The position numbers and the translations under genes are program-made. From assembly GCA_022844345.1 (NCBI GenBank), contig JALHLU010000009.1:124001-188000 (forward strand): a DNA stretch of 64,000 bases, read 5' to 3'. The notes beneath the pieces are model-generated. The model worked only from the letters and a program-made list of their open reading frames with translations. It was not told the DNA's origin and did not search any database. Source of the stretch: Hyphomonadaceae bacterium (GTDB lineage: Bacteria > Pseudomonadota > Alphaproteobacteria > Caulobacterales > Hyphomonadaceae). Positions 35,216 to 44,519 of this stretch are shown one piece after another (position 1 is the first letter of the stretch; each line of letters begins with the position of its first letter).

Positions 35216-36103
35216 ATGTCCGTCATGACCCAGAAGGCGTCCGACACCACGGGGGCTGCCGCGCCTGTCGTGCGCGAGACCGCCCGCCAGACGCGGGGCG
35301 CGCCCTTGGGTGCGCCGGCTGTGACCCCGACCGCCCCGATTGCCGCCACGATCCGCATCAGCGTCCAAGACATCAACGCTTTCTACGGTGAGAAACAGGC
35401 TCTGTTCGGGGTCAATCTCGAGGTTCCCGACAATGCCATCACCGCCTTCATTGGCGCATCGGGTTGCGGCAAGTCCACCCTGCTGCGCTGTCTAAACCGG
35501 ATGAACGACACGATCCCGGGCGCGCGCGTCGAAGGCCGCATCCTGATGGACGGCGCCGACATCAACGCGGCGGATATCGATCCGGTACAGGTGCGCACGC
35601 GCATCGGAATGGTGTTCCAGAAACCGAACCCGTTCCCGATCTCGATCTACGAGAATATCGCGTTTGGAGCCCGAACCCACAAGCTCGCCGCCACCAAGGC
35701 GGAGCTCGACGACATCGTGGAACGCTCGCTGCGCCGGGCCGCTCTGTGGGACGAGGTGAAGGACCGCCTCGGTAAACCTGGACTGGGCCTCTCCGGCGGC
35801 CAGCAGCAACGTCTCGTCATTGCCCGCGCATTGGCCGTATCGCCCGCCGTCATACTGATGGACGAGCCCTGCTCTGCGCTTGATCCCATTGCGACGGCGC
35901 ACATCGAGGCGCTGCTGGAAGATCTGCGCAAGCACACCTGCATCGTCATCGTGACGCATTCGATGGCGCAGGCTGCCCGTGTCAGCCAGATCACGGCATT
36001 CTTCCACATGGGCGAGTTGATCGAGTCCGGGCCCACCGACCAGATATTCACGATGCCCAAGGTCGACCAGACACAGAACTACATCACCGGCCGCTTCGGC
36101 TGA
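35216..36103 (+). CDS. pstB: Phosphate ABC transporter ATPase PstB
   Basis: A 295-residue ATPase. Walker A is GASGCGKST (80-88), the signature LSGGQQQRL and Walker [14 protein letters not shown] follow, and the switch His is in VTHSMAQA. PstB is normally about 255-260 residues; here a Pro/Ala/Thr-rich extension of about 40 residues precedes the ABC domain, or the true start is internal. No phoU or phoB follows; a universal stress gene comes next. Confidence 0.95.
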   Translation: MSVMTQKASDTTGAAAPVVRETARQTRGAPLGAPAVTPTAPIAATIRISVQDINAFYGEKQALFGVNLEVPDNAITAFIGASGCGKSTLLRCLNRMNDTIPGARVEGRILMDGADINAADIDPVQVRTRIGMVFQKPNPFPISIYENIAFGARTHKLAATKAELDDIVERSLRRAALWDEVKDRLGKPGLGLSGGQQQRLVIARALAVSPAVILMDEPCSALDPIATAHIEALLEDLRKHTCIVIVTHSMAQAARVSQITAFFHMGELIESGPTDQIFTMPKVDQTQNYITGRFG

Positions 36104-36183
36104 AATCCGCCCCCCGGAATGGTCGTCAGCGACCGTGAACTGAGCTCGCCCAATCCCGTGAACGTCAACCGAGCCGGTCCAGC

Positions 36184-36197
36184 TTGATATTGGTCAA
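36184..36197. promoter_or_regulatory. FNR/FixK-like box
   Basis: TTGAT-ATTG-GTCAA differs from the FNR/FixK consensus TTGAT-N4-ATCAA at one base and sits in a seven-base inverted repeat (AGCTTGA/TCAAGCT, 36181-36200). It lies 56 bases before the universal stress protein start, a suitable place for activation under low oxygen. Function is inferred. Confidence 0.6.
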
Positions 36198-36253
36198 GCT
36201 TGGGCGTCTGCTGCGGCGCTAGGGGAACCGAGGGACAAGCACGAGGGCACGCC

Positions 36254-37087
36254 ATGAGCTATCGCACAATTCTTGTTCAGACCGAGGACACCGCCCCCGG
36301 CCGCATGCAGGTGAAGGCCGCAATTGATCTGGCGAAGCGCTTCGGAGCCACGCTGACGGGCGTCTTCCTCAAAGCCGAACAGATACCTGCCATGTTCGTG
36401 GGCGATGCCTTCACGGCCGTCACACTTGCTGAGGCCTTCATCAAGGAGCGCAAAGAGCTGATCAGTTCCGGCGCAAACGCTGCGCGCTCCATGTTCGAGG
36501 CGGCCGCTGCGGAAGGCGGCGTCCCGTTCACGTGGCAGGAAATAAATGGCGACAGCGAACTAGACCTCTTGCGGGCCGCCCGCCGGCACGACCTGTCCGT
36601 GCTGCGCGTCGCAGTCCAGCCGGTCGGCGGCGCATCTGAAATTCTGGCGTCCGAGGTTGCGATGGCGAGCGCCGGGCCTGTCGTGATCGTGCCTGAAGGC
36701 GGCTATCCGATCCCGTTTGGCTCGAACATCTTTATCGGATGGAAGGAAGGCCGGGAATCAACTCGCGCCATGCGCGATGCGATGCCTTTCATTGGCGCGG
36801 CCGAGAAAGTGACCTTCTTTACCGTGTCCCACGATGCACCCGAAGAACTGGATCCCCAGCTTGCGGCCTATCTGGCCGCGCACGGTTGTAGATCCGCCTC
36901 CGCTGCCGTTGATCGTAATGACGATCATACAACCGCAACTGCGATCCGCCTGCGCAGCGACATGGTAGGCGCGAATATGTTGGTGCTGGGCCTCTACGGA
37001 CATTCACGCCTGCAACAGCTCCTGCTCGGCGGGGTCAGCCGCGAAATGCTCTCAAGCTTCGACATGCCGATGCTTGTCTCGCACTGA
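36254..37087 (+). CDS. Tandem-domain universal stress protein
   Basis: A 277-residue protein with two UspA folds. The second domain keeps the nucleotide-binding pattern NMLVLGLYGHSRLQQLLLGG and ends SFDMPMLVSH. The first (SYRTILVQTEDTAPG to GPVVIVPEG) lacks the glycine pattern and is probably not an ATP binder. The start ATG 36254 follows GAGGGC. An FNR/FixK-like box upstream suggests induction by oxygen limitation, as for many tandem Usp genes in alphaproteobacteria. Confidence 0.9.
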   Translation: MSYRTILVQTEDTAPGRMQVKAAIDLAKRFGATLTGVFLKAEQIPAMFVGDAFTAVTLAEAFIKERKELISSGANAARSMFEAAAAEGGVPFTWQEINGDSELDLLRAARRHDLSVLRVAVQPVGGASEILASEVAMASAGPVVIVPEGGYPIPFGSNIFIGWKEGRESTRAMRDAMPFIGAAEKVTFFTVSHDAPEELDPQLAAYLAAHGCRSASAAVDRNDDHTTATAIRLRSDMVGANMLVLGLYGHSRLQQLLLGGVSREMLSSFDMPMLVSH

Positions 37088-37194
37088 TCCGGTGGCCCGG
37101 CAGGCGAGCAGCCTTGACGGCGCCAACACGGCAAGGTCACAACCCGCGCTTCTGGCCAGGAGCGCTGGCCGAACTTAGCCACCAAGGAAGCCCC

Positions 37195-37446
37195 ATGTCA
37201 CAGAAGGAAATGCGCGTGGTGCCCAGGCCCCCGGCTGAAGCTATCGTGCTGGAGCCGGAGGCGGGAAAGCTCGCCCTCGAAGGCACGGACGGCCCCGACA
37301 CCTATCGTTGCGGGGCCTGCAAGACGCGGCTGATGGACAAGGTCGGCCATATGGAGGTCTTCCACGGCGAGCCGTTCGACGCGGTGAAATGCCCCAAATG
37401 CGGCAAATACAACGCTCTGCCAGAAGACGACCACCACCATCACTAG
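37195..37446 (+). CDS. Small zinc-ribbon protein
   Basis: An 83-residue protein with two CxxC knuckles, RCGACKTRL near 38-44 and VKCPKCGKYN near 65-74, that can bind one zinc. The C-terminus is acidic then His-rich (EDDHHHH). AAGGAAG lies four bases before ATG 37195. It follows the universal stress gene by 107 bases on the same strand. The partner and role are unknown. Confidence 0.75.
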   Translation: MSQKEMRVVPRPPAEAIVLEPEAGKLALEGTDGPDTYRCGACKTRLMDKVGHMEVFHGEPFDAVKCPKCGKYNALPEDDHHHH

Positions 37447-37563
37447 GGGGCGGCGGTTCACGGGCCGATTCCGGTCCGTTCTCCCTCCGATTCAGACGCG
37501 TTCCTTCAGCCTGTGGACAACCAAGCCTGTGGGAACACTGATGGCACGCATCCACCGCCGCAG

Positions 37564-38076
37564 TCAGGCCGCAGCATAGTCGCCGCAGTCGAGCCTAAGC
37601 GCCAGGTCGACCCGGTGAGCCGCACGATCTGGATCAGCCAGCGCCTCAGCCGGCAGGTAGCGATCGTGGCACAGCACCATATCGACCTCCGACCCATCCG
37701 ACGACATCGGCAGACGTAGCCAGAAGTGAATCGACCCATCCATGAGGCGCTCCGCACCCGAAACCGGGATGGCCCGCAGCAGGGCACGCGTCGCCAGTTC
37801 GCCCCACATCAGGCCGCCGCGGCAGGCCTCGATGTCGTCGGCGGCCTTCCCGCGCGCTTCTCCGCCAAAAACCTGGTGAAGACCTGTGCCTGCAAGGCGG
37901 AAACGGAAGCGGCCATCCTCGCAACTCAGCACGCTGATATAGGCCAGTTCGCGGTTGATGGCGGGAATATCGATCTCGCCGCATGTGATGAAACTGCGGC
38001 CGCACAGGCGCTTGCGCCACGCCTCAAGCACCTTCTGCTGCCCCGAAGGAGCAGCTGGCGTGTGTTCGTACGACAT
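37564..38076 (-). CDS. PAS domain protein (PAS_5 type)
   Basis: A 170-residue single-domain protein. REL..I.VL.C..GRFRFRLAGTG, then a strand-rich second half ending in MVLCHDRYLPAE, fit the PAS_5 family of alphaproteobacteria. No output domain is attached. The start 38076 (MSYEHTP) has AAGGGG 11 bases upstream; an alternative start at 38157 adds 27 residues. It lies downstream of mucR on the same strand, 334 bases away. Confidence 0.72.
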   Translation of the reverse strand: MSYEHTPAAPSGQQKVLEAWRKRLCGRSFITCGEIDIPAINRELAYISVLSCEDGRFRFRLAGTGLHQVFGGEARGKAADDIEACRGGLMWGELATRALLRAIPVSGAERLMDGSIHFWLRLPMSSDGSEVDMVLCHDRYLPAEALADPDRAAHRVDLALRLDCGDYAAA

Positions 38077-38410
38077 ATATCTCAGCCCCTTGGAATCGAC
38101 TCTGACGCGGTCAAACAGACCGGCAGCCAGCGCGACTTCTTGTTGAGTCCCGATCACCCGCGGCCAGCCCGACCGTTTGTGGTGATCATCAGTCTACTGA
38201 GGGAGCCGCGCCCGCACACACATAACTCTACTCGGCGGCGACCCGGTGATTCGCATCACCATGAGAGAACCTGATTCGGTTCGCGTACCGAGGCAAGAGT
38301 CAGCAGCAACGAATTCTTCATGTGCGTCAACAAAACATCAATACGGTCAGCACGCTGGTTTCTGCGGCGGTCCGAATACCTGATCGCGACCACCCACTTC
38401 GTCGCCAGGT
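38077..38410. other. Non-coding gap between mucR and the PAS gene
   Basis: 334 bases without a supported gene. It holds a GGTGAT-TCGC-ATCACC hairpin (38245-38260) and a weaker TCGGT/ACCGA pair (38276-38291). If the PAS gene starts at 38157 the gap is 253 bases. It probably carries the PAS promoter. Confidence 0.5.
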
Positions 38411-38830
38411 CTATTTTTTGGATTGGCCAAGGCCCATCTTGCGCGCGAGGTCGGAGCGCTGCCGCGCATAGTTCGGCGCAACCATCGGATAGTCTGCAGG
38501 CAGGCCCCACTTGTCGCGGTATTCTTCAGGCGACATGTCGTAACGCGTGCGAAGATGCCGCTTCAACGACTTGAATTTCTTGCCGTCCTCCAAGCAGACG
38601 ATGTGATCGTCCGTCACCGATTTGCGCACCGAAACGGCGGGCTTGAGGTCTGGCTTCGTTTCCAGAGGCGTCCCGCCATCGATCTCGGACAACGTCGCGT
38701 GCACCTTCTCAATCAACTTGGGCAGGTCGGCAACCGACACCGGATTGTGCGCCACGTAGGCGGAAACAATGTCGGAGGCCATTTCGATAAGATAAGGCGC
38801 AGTGCGCGATTCGCGTTCCATTTGCGTCAT
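38411..38830 (-). CDS. mucR: MucR/Ros family zinc-finger transcriptional regulator
   Basis: A 139-residue protein with the conserved C-terminal DNA-binding region: IVCLEDGKKFKSLKRHLRTR, then MSPEEYRDKWGLPADYPMVA and YARQRSDLARKMGLG. The N-terminal half is the helical oligomerisation region. As in most MucR proteins, the second finger cysteine of Ros is replaced (CLED in place of CPEC). MucR proteins act as H-NS-like silencers of AT-rich promoters and usually repress themselves. The upstream region 38831-38956 contains a long inverted repeat. Confidence 0.93.
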   Translation of the reverse strand: MTQMERESRTAPYLIEMASDIVSAYVAHNPVSVADLPKLIEKVHATLSEIDGGTPLETKPDLKPAVSVRKSVTDDHIVCLEDGKKFKSLKRHLRTRYDMSPEEYRDKWGLPADYPMVAPNYARQRSDLARKMGLGQSKK

Positions 38831-38915
38831 GTCTTTCTCGACAAGCAGAATCGACGATGAGTCGAAGCTATACTGCCGCGATATTCAGACAATTCGGCAC
38901 AACTGTAAACCGTAC

Positions 38916-38949
38916 CAGAATTCAGGGGACGCCCACTGAACGAATTCTG
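38916..38949. repeat. Inverted repeat between mucR and the Mrp operon
   Basis: CAGAATTC (38916-38923) and GAATTCTG (38942-38949) are perfect arms, with an inner TTCAG/CTGAA pair. It lies seven bases beyond the last Mrp stop and about 86 bases upstream of mucR, so it may end Mrp transcription or bind a regulator of mucR. No T-run follows. Confidence 0.5.
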
Positions 38950-38956
38950 ACGAAAC

Positions 38957-40744
38957 CTACGCGAAGAGCGAGACAGCCAACACAAGGCCCAGTATTGCGA
39001 GCGAAGCGACTGCCGTAACGCTCAGGGGAACCTTGGCCGACACCCACCCATCATTCGCGAACACCTGACGTGCAAGCCCGGTGAACCAGCCGCCGGCCGC
39101 ATCTGCACCACGCACCGCCAGCCGGCCCGCCTGCCAAAGCGGCCGTCCCGCTGCAGAAACAAGATCAGGCCAGCCGCGTCGCCACAGCCACTCTACATCG
39201 ACGATCACGCCCGGCATCTCCGGCGGATAGAGCTGGCGCCACTGCAGCAACATGAACGCCAGCGTGGCAAAGACTAGCAGCTGCAGTTGCTGCAGTACGT
39301 GCGGCGCGGTCCAGAGATCGGACGCGAGGTAGTCCTTTCCTACCTCCTCCCAATACGGGAGGAACTGGTAGAGCCATCCCGGCATGATACCGATCAGGAT
39401 GCACAGCGCCGCCGCGACGCCCATCGCCAACAGCATGTTGAACGGCGCTTCCTGCGGACGTTTGCCGCTATCGTGGCCGAAGAAGGCGAAGTACGGGATC
39501 TTGATCCCCGAGTGTTCCAGCACGCCTGCCGATGCGAACAGCAGCATCAGCCAAACCACGAACAGCGCAGGGTCTGCATGGCTCGCTGTCATCACCATCG
39601 ACTTCGCAACGAATCCGGAGAACAGAGGCAACGCCGAGATCGAGGCCGCGCCGACAAGGCAGAACAGCGTGGTCCACGGCATCGTTCGATGCAGACCGCC
39701 GAGATCTGTCGCCTTGGTCGAGCCCACGCGATAGAGCACCGCACCCATGCTCATGAACAAGAGGCCCTTGTACATGATGTGCGCAAACGCGTGCGCCACC
39801 GCGCCATTGACGGCCAGCTGCGTGCCGATGCCAACGGCGCACACCATGAAGCCGACCTGGTTGTTGAGACTGTAGGCCAGCACCCGACGCAGGTCATTCT
39901 CGATCACTGCGAAGAAGACCGGGAAGACGGTCATGATCGCGCCGATCCAGATCAGCCACTCGAGACCAGCGAAGTAGCGCGCCAGCGCGTAGACTGCGAG
40001 CTTGGTGGTGAAAGCAGATAGGACGACCGCGCCTGTTTCCGTCGTCTTCGGATAGGCGTCCTGCAGCCAGTTGTGCACCATGGGGAACGCCGCCTTGATG
40101 CCGAAACCGGCAAGGATCAGCACCGCGCCCGGCGCCTCAATGTCCATGACGCCGACCGGCAGACCCGCCATCGACGGAGCTATCAGCGCAAACTGGATCT
40201 GCCCGGTCGCCGAGACGAACATGCAGATGCCCGCAAGCACCAGCATGCCTGACGACACCTGGAAGATGAGATAGCGCGTCGCAGCGCGCACACTCTCTCG
40301 CGATCGCGGCGCGAGGACCTGGAAGACGGACGTTATTGCAGTGAGCTCCCATGTGATGAACAGACTCACGAGGTCGCCAACAAAAACAGCCGTGACGGCA
40401 GCGCCAGCGTAGAGCATCGCGGTTGCATCCTGCAGCGGATCGCGCCGGTGGAGGGAGTAGATGCCGAACAGGGCCGCAGCGATGATAAAGGCAAGACCGA
40501 ACAGAAAGGACAGGCTGTCGGGCCGGTAGAGCACAAGCTCAAGCCCCAGAACGCTCACAGTCGACAGGTTGCTGCCGAGGCCTTCGGCGCTGATCAGCGC
40601 AACCAGCGCAATTGCTGGCCCGCCGACCATCAGGAAAGCGCGCAATGCGTTGTTGCGCGCGAACGGCACAAAAAGCGCCGCCGCCAGAATGAAGAAGCCC
40701 GGATTGGTGTTGGCCAGCCAGTCGGCGAGGCGTTCAACGGTCAC
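38957..40744 (-). CDS. Mrp-type antiporter subunit D paralogue (third, long)
   Basis: A 595-residue NuoL/M/N-like membrane protein with about 15 segments. The proton-channel residues are present: Glu in SLFITWELTAITSVFQVLA and Lys in AGFGIKAAFPMVHNWLQDAY and AFTTKLAVYALAR. A C-terminal extension with more segments follows PEMPGVIVDVEWLWR. Start GTG 40744 follows GGGGAGG and overlaps the preceding gene by 11 bases; ATG 40783 is possible but poorly placed. It is last in the operon and may supply the part played by the N-terminal domain of MrpA, which is absent. Confidence 0.88.
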   Translation of the reverse strand: MTVERLADWLANTNPGFFILAAALFVPFARNNALRAFLMVGGPAIALVALISAEGLGSNLSTVSVLGLELVLYRPDSLSFLFGLAFIIAAALFGIYSLHRRDPLQDATAMLYAGAAVTAVFVGDLVSLFITWELTAITSVFQVLAPRSRESVRAATRYLIFQVSSGMLVLAGICMFVSATGQIQFALIAPSMAGLPVGVMDIEAPGAVLILAGFGIKAAFPMVHNWLQDAYPKTTETGAVVLSAFTTKLAVYALARYFAGLEWLIWIGAIMTVFPVFFAVIENDLRRVLAYSLNNQVGFMVCAVGIGTQLAVNGAVAHAFAHIMYKGLLFMSMGAVLYRVGSTKATDLGGLHRTMPWTTLFCLVGAASISALPLFSGFVAKSMVMTASHADPALFVVWLMLLFASAGVLEHSGIKIPYFAFFGHDSGKRPQEAPFNMLLAMGVAAALCILIGIMPGWLYQFLPYWEEVGKDYLASDLWTAPHVLQQLQLLVFATLAFMLLQWRQLYPPEMPGVIVDVEWLWRRGWPDLVSAAGRPLWQAGRLAVRGADAAGGWFTGLARQVFANDGWVSAKVPLSVTAVASLAILGLVLAVSLFA

Positions 40745-41063
40745 GGCCCGCCTCCCCGCTTCGTGTTTCGTAATAGTCTTCACGCCGCCGCAGCAGACGG
40801 CCCAGCGGCCATCCGCTCAGCACCGCGCCGGCGAACGAGATAAAGCCGAACCCCGCGTAGAAGCCCGGCATCGACGTGATGTCCTTGATCGGCTTGTAAG
40901 ACAGCCAAACCTCAAGCCCGATGGATGCAACGCCGACGATGGCCAGCCCTATGGCGAGGGCACGCACGAACATCTTCCCGCGCATCCACGAGAAAAGCAG
41001 CACAGACAGCGGATGCTCTCCCTGCTCGCCCAGCGGAGTTTCTTGCCTGTCGTTCTCGGTCAC
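40734..41063 (-). CDS. Small membrane protein inside the Mrp operon
   Basis: A 109-residue protein starting at GTG 41063, which overlaps the preceding stop (GTGA) and follows GGAGGG. After a polar N-terminus it has two membrane segments (MFVRALAIGLAIVGVASIGL and FYAGFGFISFAGAVLSGW) and a charged tail (RRREDYYETRSGE). It is sandwiched between two D-type subunits with overlaps on both sides, so it is very probably an accessory subunit of this antiporter. I do not know a named family. Confidence 0.75.
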   Translation of the reverse strand: MTENDRQETPLGEQGEHPLSVLLFSWMRGKMFVRALAIGLAIVGVASIGLEVWLSYKPIKDITSMPGFYAGFGFISFAGAVLSGWPLGRLLRRREDYYETRSGEAGRDR

Positions 41064-42553
41064 GGCGCGCCCTCCATGATGGTGACTGCCCTGATTGGCG
41101 CAAGGTAGTTCGCAAGCGGATCTGCCAGGAAGAACAACACGACGCACGCTGCCGCCGCCACGCAGACCGCCACTACGGCCGTGCCCGGCGTCCCACCCGG
41201 CCGCACGAATTCGCGTGCAGGCTCCTCACCGATCGGCGGGAACAGCGCCCTGAATGCGATCGGAAGCAGATAGACAAGGCCCAGCAGCGAGGATGCAACG
41301 AGCGCCCACGCCGTCAACCAGTGGCCCCCTTCAAACGACGCGGTCATCAGCAACAGCTTGGACCACATCGCCGCCATCGGAGGCAGGCCGATGATGCCAA
41401 GGCTGGCGACAAGGAACGCAGTGAAGACCCACGGCATGCGCCGCCCCAGGCCGCCCATCTCGGAGACGCGACTTGCCCCGGTCGCAACGTAGATGGCGCC
41501 AGCGCACATGAAGAGCGTGATCTTGGCGACGGCGTGGAACACCATGTGCAGCCCGCCCGCCACCAGCCCGGACGCCATGGGCAGCATCGCGGCCGACGTG
41601 ATATAGGCCAGCTGCCCTACTGTGGACCAGGCTAGCCTTGCCTTGAGATCATCCTTCGTCATCGCAACCAGCGAAGCGATCACGATTGTCGCAGCGCCGA
41701 TCCAGAGTATCCAAGTGGCGGCGGAAAGTTCGGTGATCAGGTCCGGTCCGAAAATGTAGGCTGACACCTTCAGCACGGTGAACACACCTGCTTTCACCAC
41801 AGCCACCGCATGCAGCAGGGCCGAGACGGGAGCGGGCGCCACCATCGCGGCAGGCAGCCAGCCATGCAGCGGCATAAGCGCCGCCTTCGCCGCACCAAAT
41901 ACGAGGAGCAGCAACAGAACGCTGCCAGCGACATCATCGACGCGCCCGGCAAGCAGGCCGCCCGCAACAAAGCTGGTTGATCCCGCAATCGCCTGAACGC
42001 CGACAATCCCGGGCAGAAGCAGCAACACGGAGGCGCCGACCAGCGTCATCAGATAGATGCGTCCGCCTCTGCGCGCTGCAGGCGTGCCCGCATGCGTCAC
42101 CAGCGGATAGGTCGCGAAAGTCAGCACCTCGTAGAATACAAACAAGGTGAACAGGTTCGCCGCCAACGCGATGCCCATCACGCCGAACATGGCAATGGCG
42201 AAACACATGTAGAACCGCGTCTGGTTCGCCTCGCGCTTGCCGCGCATATAGCCGATGGAGAACAGTGAATTGACGCCCCACAGCACACTCGCCATCACGG
42301 CGAACAGCGCGCCCAGAGGCTCGGCCCGGAAAGCGATCGAAAGCCCTGCAACAGGCTGTGCCACCATCAGCTCCGGCGGTTCGCCCTGCCCCACGCGCAT
42401 GAAAATCGAGATCGCGACGACAGCCAGAACAACGCAAGACACCAGCGTCAGCGTCTCGCGCACGTCCGGCATGCGGCCAACCGCATAGGTCACCGCAGCC
42501 GAGAACAGCGGAAGGCCTAGCGCCAGAAGAATAAGTAGCTCGCCCGTGTTCAT
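41060..42553 (-). CDS. Mrp-type antiporter subunit D paralogue (second)
   Basis: A 497-residue NuoM/N-like protein with about 14 segments. Channel residues include Glu in FTLFVFYEVLTFATYPLV and Lys in AAKAALMPLHGWLPAAM and VSALLHAVAVVKAGVF. It overlaps its neighbours by four bases on each side. Three such D-type proteins in one operon replace the usual MrpA plus MrpD pair. Confidence 0.9.
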   Translation of the reverse strand: MNTGELLILLALGLPLFSAAVTYAVGRMPDVRETLTLVSCVVLAVVAISIFMRVGQGEPPELMVAQPVAGLSIAFRAEPLGALFAVMASVLWGVNSLFSIGYMRGKREANQTRFYMCFAIAMFGVMGIALAANLFTLFVFYEVLTFATYPLVTHAGTPAARRGGRIYLMTLVGASVLLLLPGIVGVQAIAGSTSFVAGGLLAGRVDDVAGSVLLLLLVFGAAKAALMPLHGWLPAAMVAPAPVSALLHAVAVVKAGVFTVLKVSAYIFGPDLITELSAATWILWIGAATIVIASLVAMTKDDLKARLAWSTVGQLAYITSAAMLPMASGLVAGGLHMVFHAVAKITLFMCAGAIYVATGASRVSEMGGLGRRMPWVFTAFLVASLGIIGLPPMAAMWSKLLLMTASFEGGHWLTAWALVASSLLGLVYLLPIAFRALFPPIGEEPAREFVRPGGTPGTAVVAVCVAAAACVVLFFLADPLANYLAPIRAVTIMEGAP

Positions 42554-44073
42554 GGTCGCACCTCGAACAGGCGCGCGGCGCCCGCCTGCGAGAGCTGCTC
42601 GGGTATGGAAGCATCAAGACCGAACCAGATCGACAGACCCGCAAGCGCCAGCAGCGGCGCCAGCGCGCCAAGCGGCGCCTCCTTTGCCCGCGGCGCACCC
42701 GGCGCAGGCGCCCGAAAGAACATCGCCTCCATGATGCGGCCGACATAGATCACGGTCAGCACCGAACCGGCCGCCATGACAACCGCGATCCAGATCTGCC
42801 CACTCGCAATCGCCGCCTCGATAAGCCCCCACTTGGCGAGGAAACCCATGGTGAGCGGCGTGCCGACGAGGCTGGCGGCGCCAACCGCAAAGGCCACGGC
42901 CGTCCACGGAGCCTCGCGCGCAACGCCTGCGAATTCGTCCAGCCGCCGCGCCCCAATACTCAACGCGAGCGCCCCCAACGCCATGAACATCGCCGCCTTC
43001 ATCAGGCCATGCGCCACGATGTAGAACACCGATGCAGAAAGTCCTTGCGCGCTGCCAAGTGCAAAGCCGAGGAAGATGAAACCCACCTGCGCGATGGACG
43101 AGAACGCGATGATGCGCCGGAGTTCGCGCTCAAACACCGCCTGGATCGAGCAGATGATGGCTCCCGCTGCGGCGAGCGGCGCGAGCACCCATGTGAGGAA
43201 GGCTTCCCCGAACGCTGTACCATCCGGAAACACTTCGAACAGGAAGCGCGCCATCAGGTAGATCGAGGCCTTTGTGGCGGTCGCCGCGAGGAAAATTGAC
43301 ATCAGCGACGGCGCGTGGGCATAGGCGCCTGGAAGCCAGCCATGCAGCGGGAACATCGCCGCCTTGATGCCGAGCCCCACCATGATGAAGGCAAAACCTG
43401 CCTGCACGGAAGCATTTTGGTCGAGCGTGCTCAGGCGCGCGGCCATGTCGGCCATGTTCAGCGTGCCGGTGGCCGCATAGAGGAAGCCCACGCCGATCAC
43501 GTAGAGCGTTGCGCCGACGGTGCCCAGGATCAGGTAGTTGAATGCTGCCGGCAGGGCGCGCCGGTCGCGTCCCTCGCCGATCGCAATAAGCGCGTAGGTG
43601 CCGATCGAGGAAATTTCGAGGAACACGAACGCGTTGAAGGCGTCACCCGTGTAGACAATGCCAACCAACCCCGCCTGGCAAAGCAAGAAGCCTGCTTGAA
43701 AAAGGGTGTGCTTCTCGGTGCGGACTTCCGCGACAAGGCTGTGCCCGGAGAAGACGGCGGCCAGCGCGCCGACCGCGCCAATCAGCAGACCGAGCAGCGC
43801 GCCCATGGCGTCGATGCGCAGGGCAATCCCAAGAGGCGGGTTGAAGCCGCCCAGCACATATACAATTGCCCCCTCGCGCATCGCCTCGGTAGCGACAGCC
43901 AACGCCATCCAGCCCCCGAACAACGACGCGATCACCGAAATCATCCATCCAGTGCGCCCGCTTGGCGCCAGCGCGGCTGCGCATGCGCCGAGCAGCGGCA
44001 CGATGATGGCCAGGACAGGCGCCTGCGCTGTCAGCGTGGGCGGAGCGACATAAAGCGTTTCGAGCAGGATCAC
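42550..44073 (-). CDS. mrpD: Mrp-type antiporter subunit D
   Basis: A 507-residue NuoL/M/N-like protein. GDAFNAFVFLEISSIGTYAL holds the membrane Glu and GLGIKAAMFPLHGWLPGAYA and ATKASIYLMARF the Lys residues. It directly follows mrpC as mrpD does in other Mrp operons, with a four-base overlap, so it is the best candidate for true MrpD. Confidence 0.92.
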   Translation of the reverse strand: MILLETLYVAPPTLTAQAPVLAIIVPLLGACAAALAPSGRTGWMISVIASLFGGWMALAVATEAMREGAIVYVLGGFNPPLGIALRIDAMGALLGLLIGAVGALAAVFSGHSLVAEVRTEKHTLFQAGFLLCQAGLVGIVYTGDAFNAFVFLEISSIGTYALIAIGEGRDRRALPAAFNYLILGTVGATLYVIGVGFLYAATGTLNMADMAARLSTLDQNASVQAGFAFIMVGLGIKAAMFPLHGWLPGAYAHAPSLMSIFLAATATKASIYLMARFLFEVFPDGTAFGEAFLTWVLAPLAAAGAIICSIQAVFERELRRIIAFSSIAQVGFIFLGFALGSAQGLSASVFYIVAHGLMKAAMFMALGALALSIGARRLDEFAGVAREAPWTAVAFAVGAASLVGTPLTMGFLAKWGLIEAAIASGQIWIAVVMAAGSVLTVIYVGRIMEAMFFRAPAPGAPRAKEAPLGALAPLLALAGLSIWFGLDASIPEQLSQAGAARLFEVRP

Positions 44074-44519
44074 CGAGCAGGCTCCGCCTGTTCGGCGGTC
44101 ACGCGGCTGAGCGCCTCGATTTCATCGGCCTCGACAGTGCCGTAGGCCTCGCGCACGCGCACCGCGATGGCGAGTCCGACCGCCAGCGTCGCGACGCCGA
44201 CAACGATGGCTGTCAGGATGAGGACGTGCGGCAATGGGTTTGCGTAGACGACGCCGTCAACTCCGAACTGCTGCACATAGGCAGGATCGAGTTGCGAGGC
44301 CAGCGCTTTGCCGTCCACGCTGCCGGCATCAAGCGTGATCGCTGCCGTTGCGCCGCTGACCTTGCTCAGACTGATGTAGAACAGCCCGGTCGACGACTGG
44401 AACAGCGCAAGGCCGATCATGCGCTTGATCAGGTTTCCGCTCGAGAAAACGATGAACAGCCCCGCCATCATCAGGGCGACGACGATCACATAGTTGAAGT
44501 GAGAGGCCAGCCAGCTCAT
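44070..44519 (-). CDS. mrpC: Mrp-type antiporter subunit C (NuoK-like)
   Basis: A 149-residue, three-span membrane protein of the NuoK/MrpC fold. The segments are near 5-25, 30-50 and 100-120, with GNLIKRMIGLALFQSSTGLF and PLPHVLILTAIVVGVATLAV typical. A polar insert of about 35 residues between the second and third segments is usual for this Mrp group. Four-base overlaps join it to both neighbours. Confidence 0.93.
   Translation of the reverse strand: MSWLASHFNYVIVVALMMAGLFIVFSSGNLIKRMIGLALFQSSTGLFYISLSKVSGATAAITLDAGSVDGKALASQLDPAYVQQFGVDGVVYANPLPHVLILTAIVVGVATLAVGLAIAVRVREAYGTVEADEIEALSRVTAEQAEPAR

Noticed and set aside
37512-37520. TGTGGACAA, one base from a DnaA box (TTGTCCACA on the other strand)
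   Set aside because: A single imperfect box with no cluster, no AT-rich unwinding stretch and no dnaA or parAB genes nearby; chance is sufficient.
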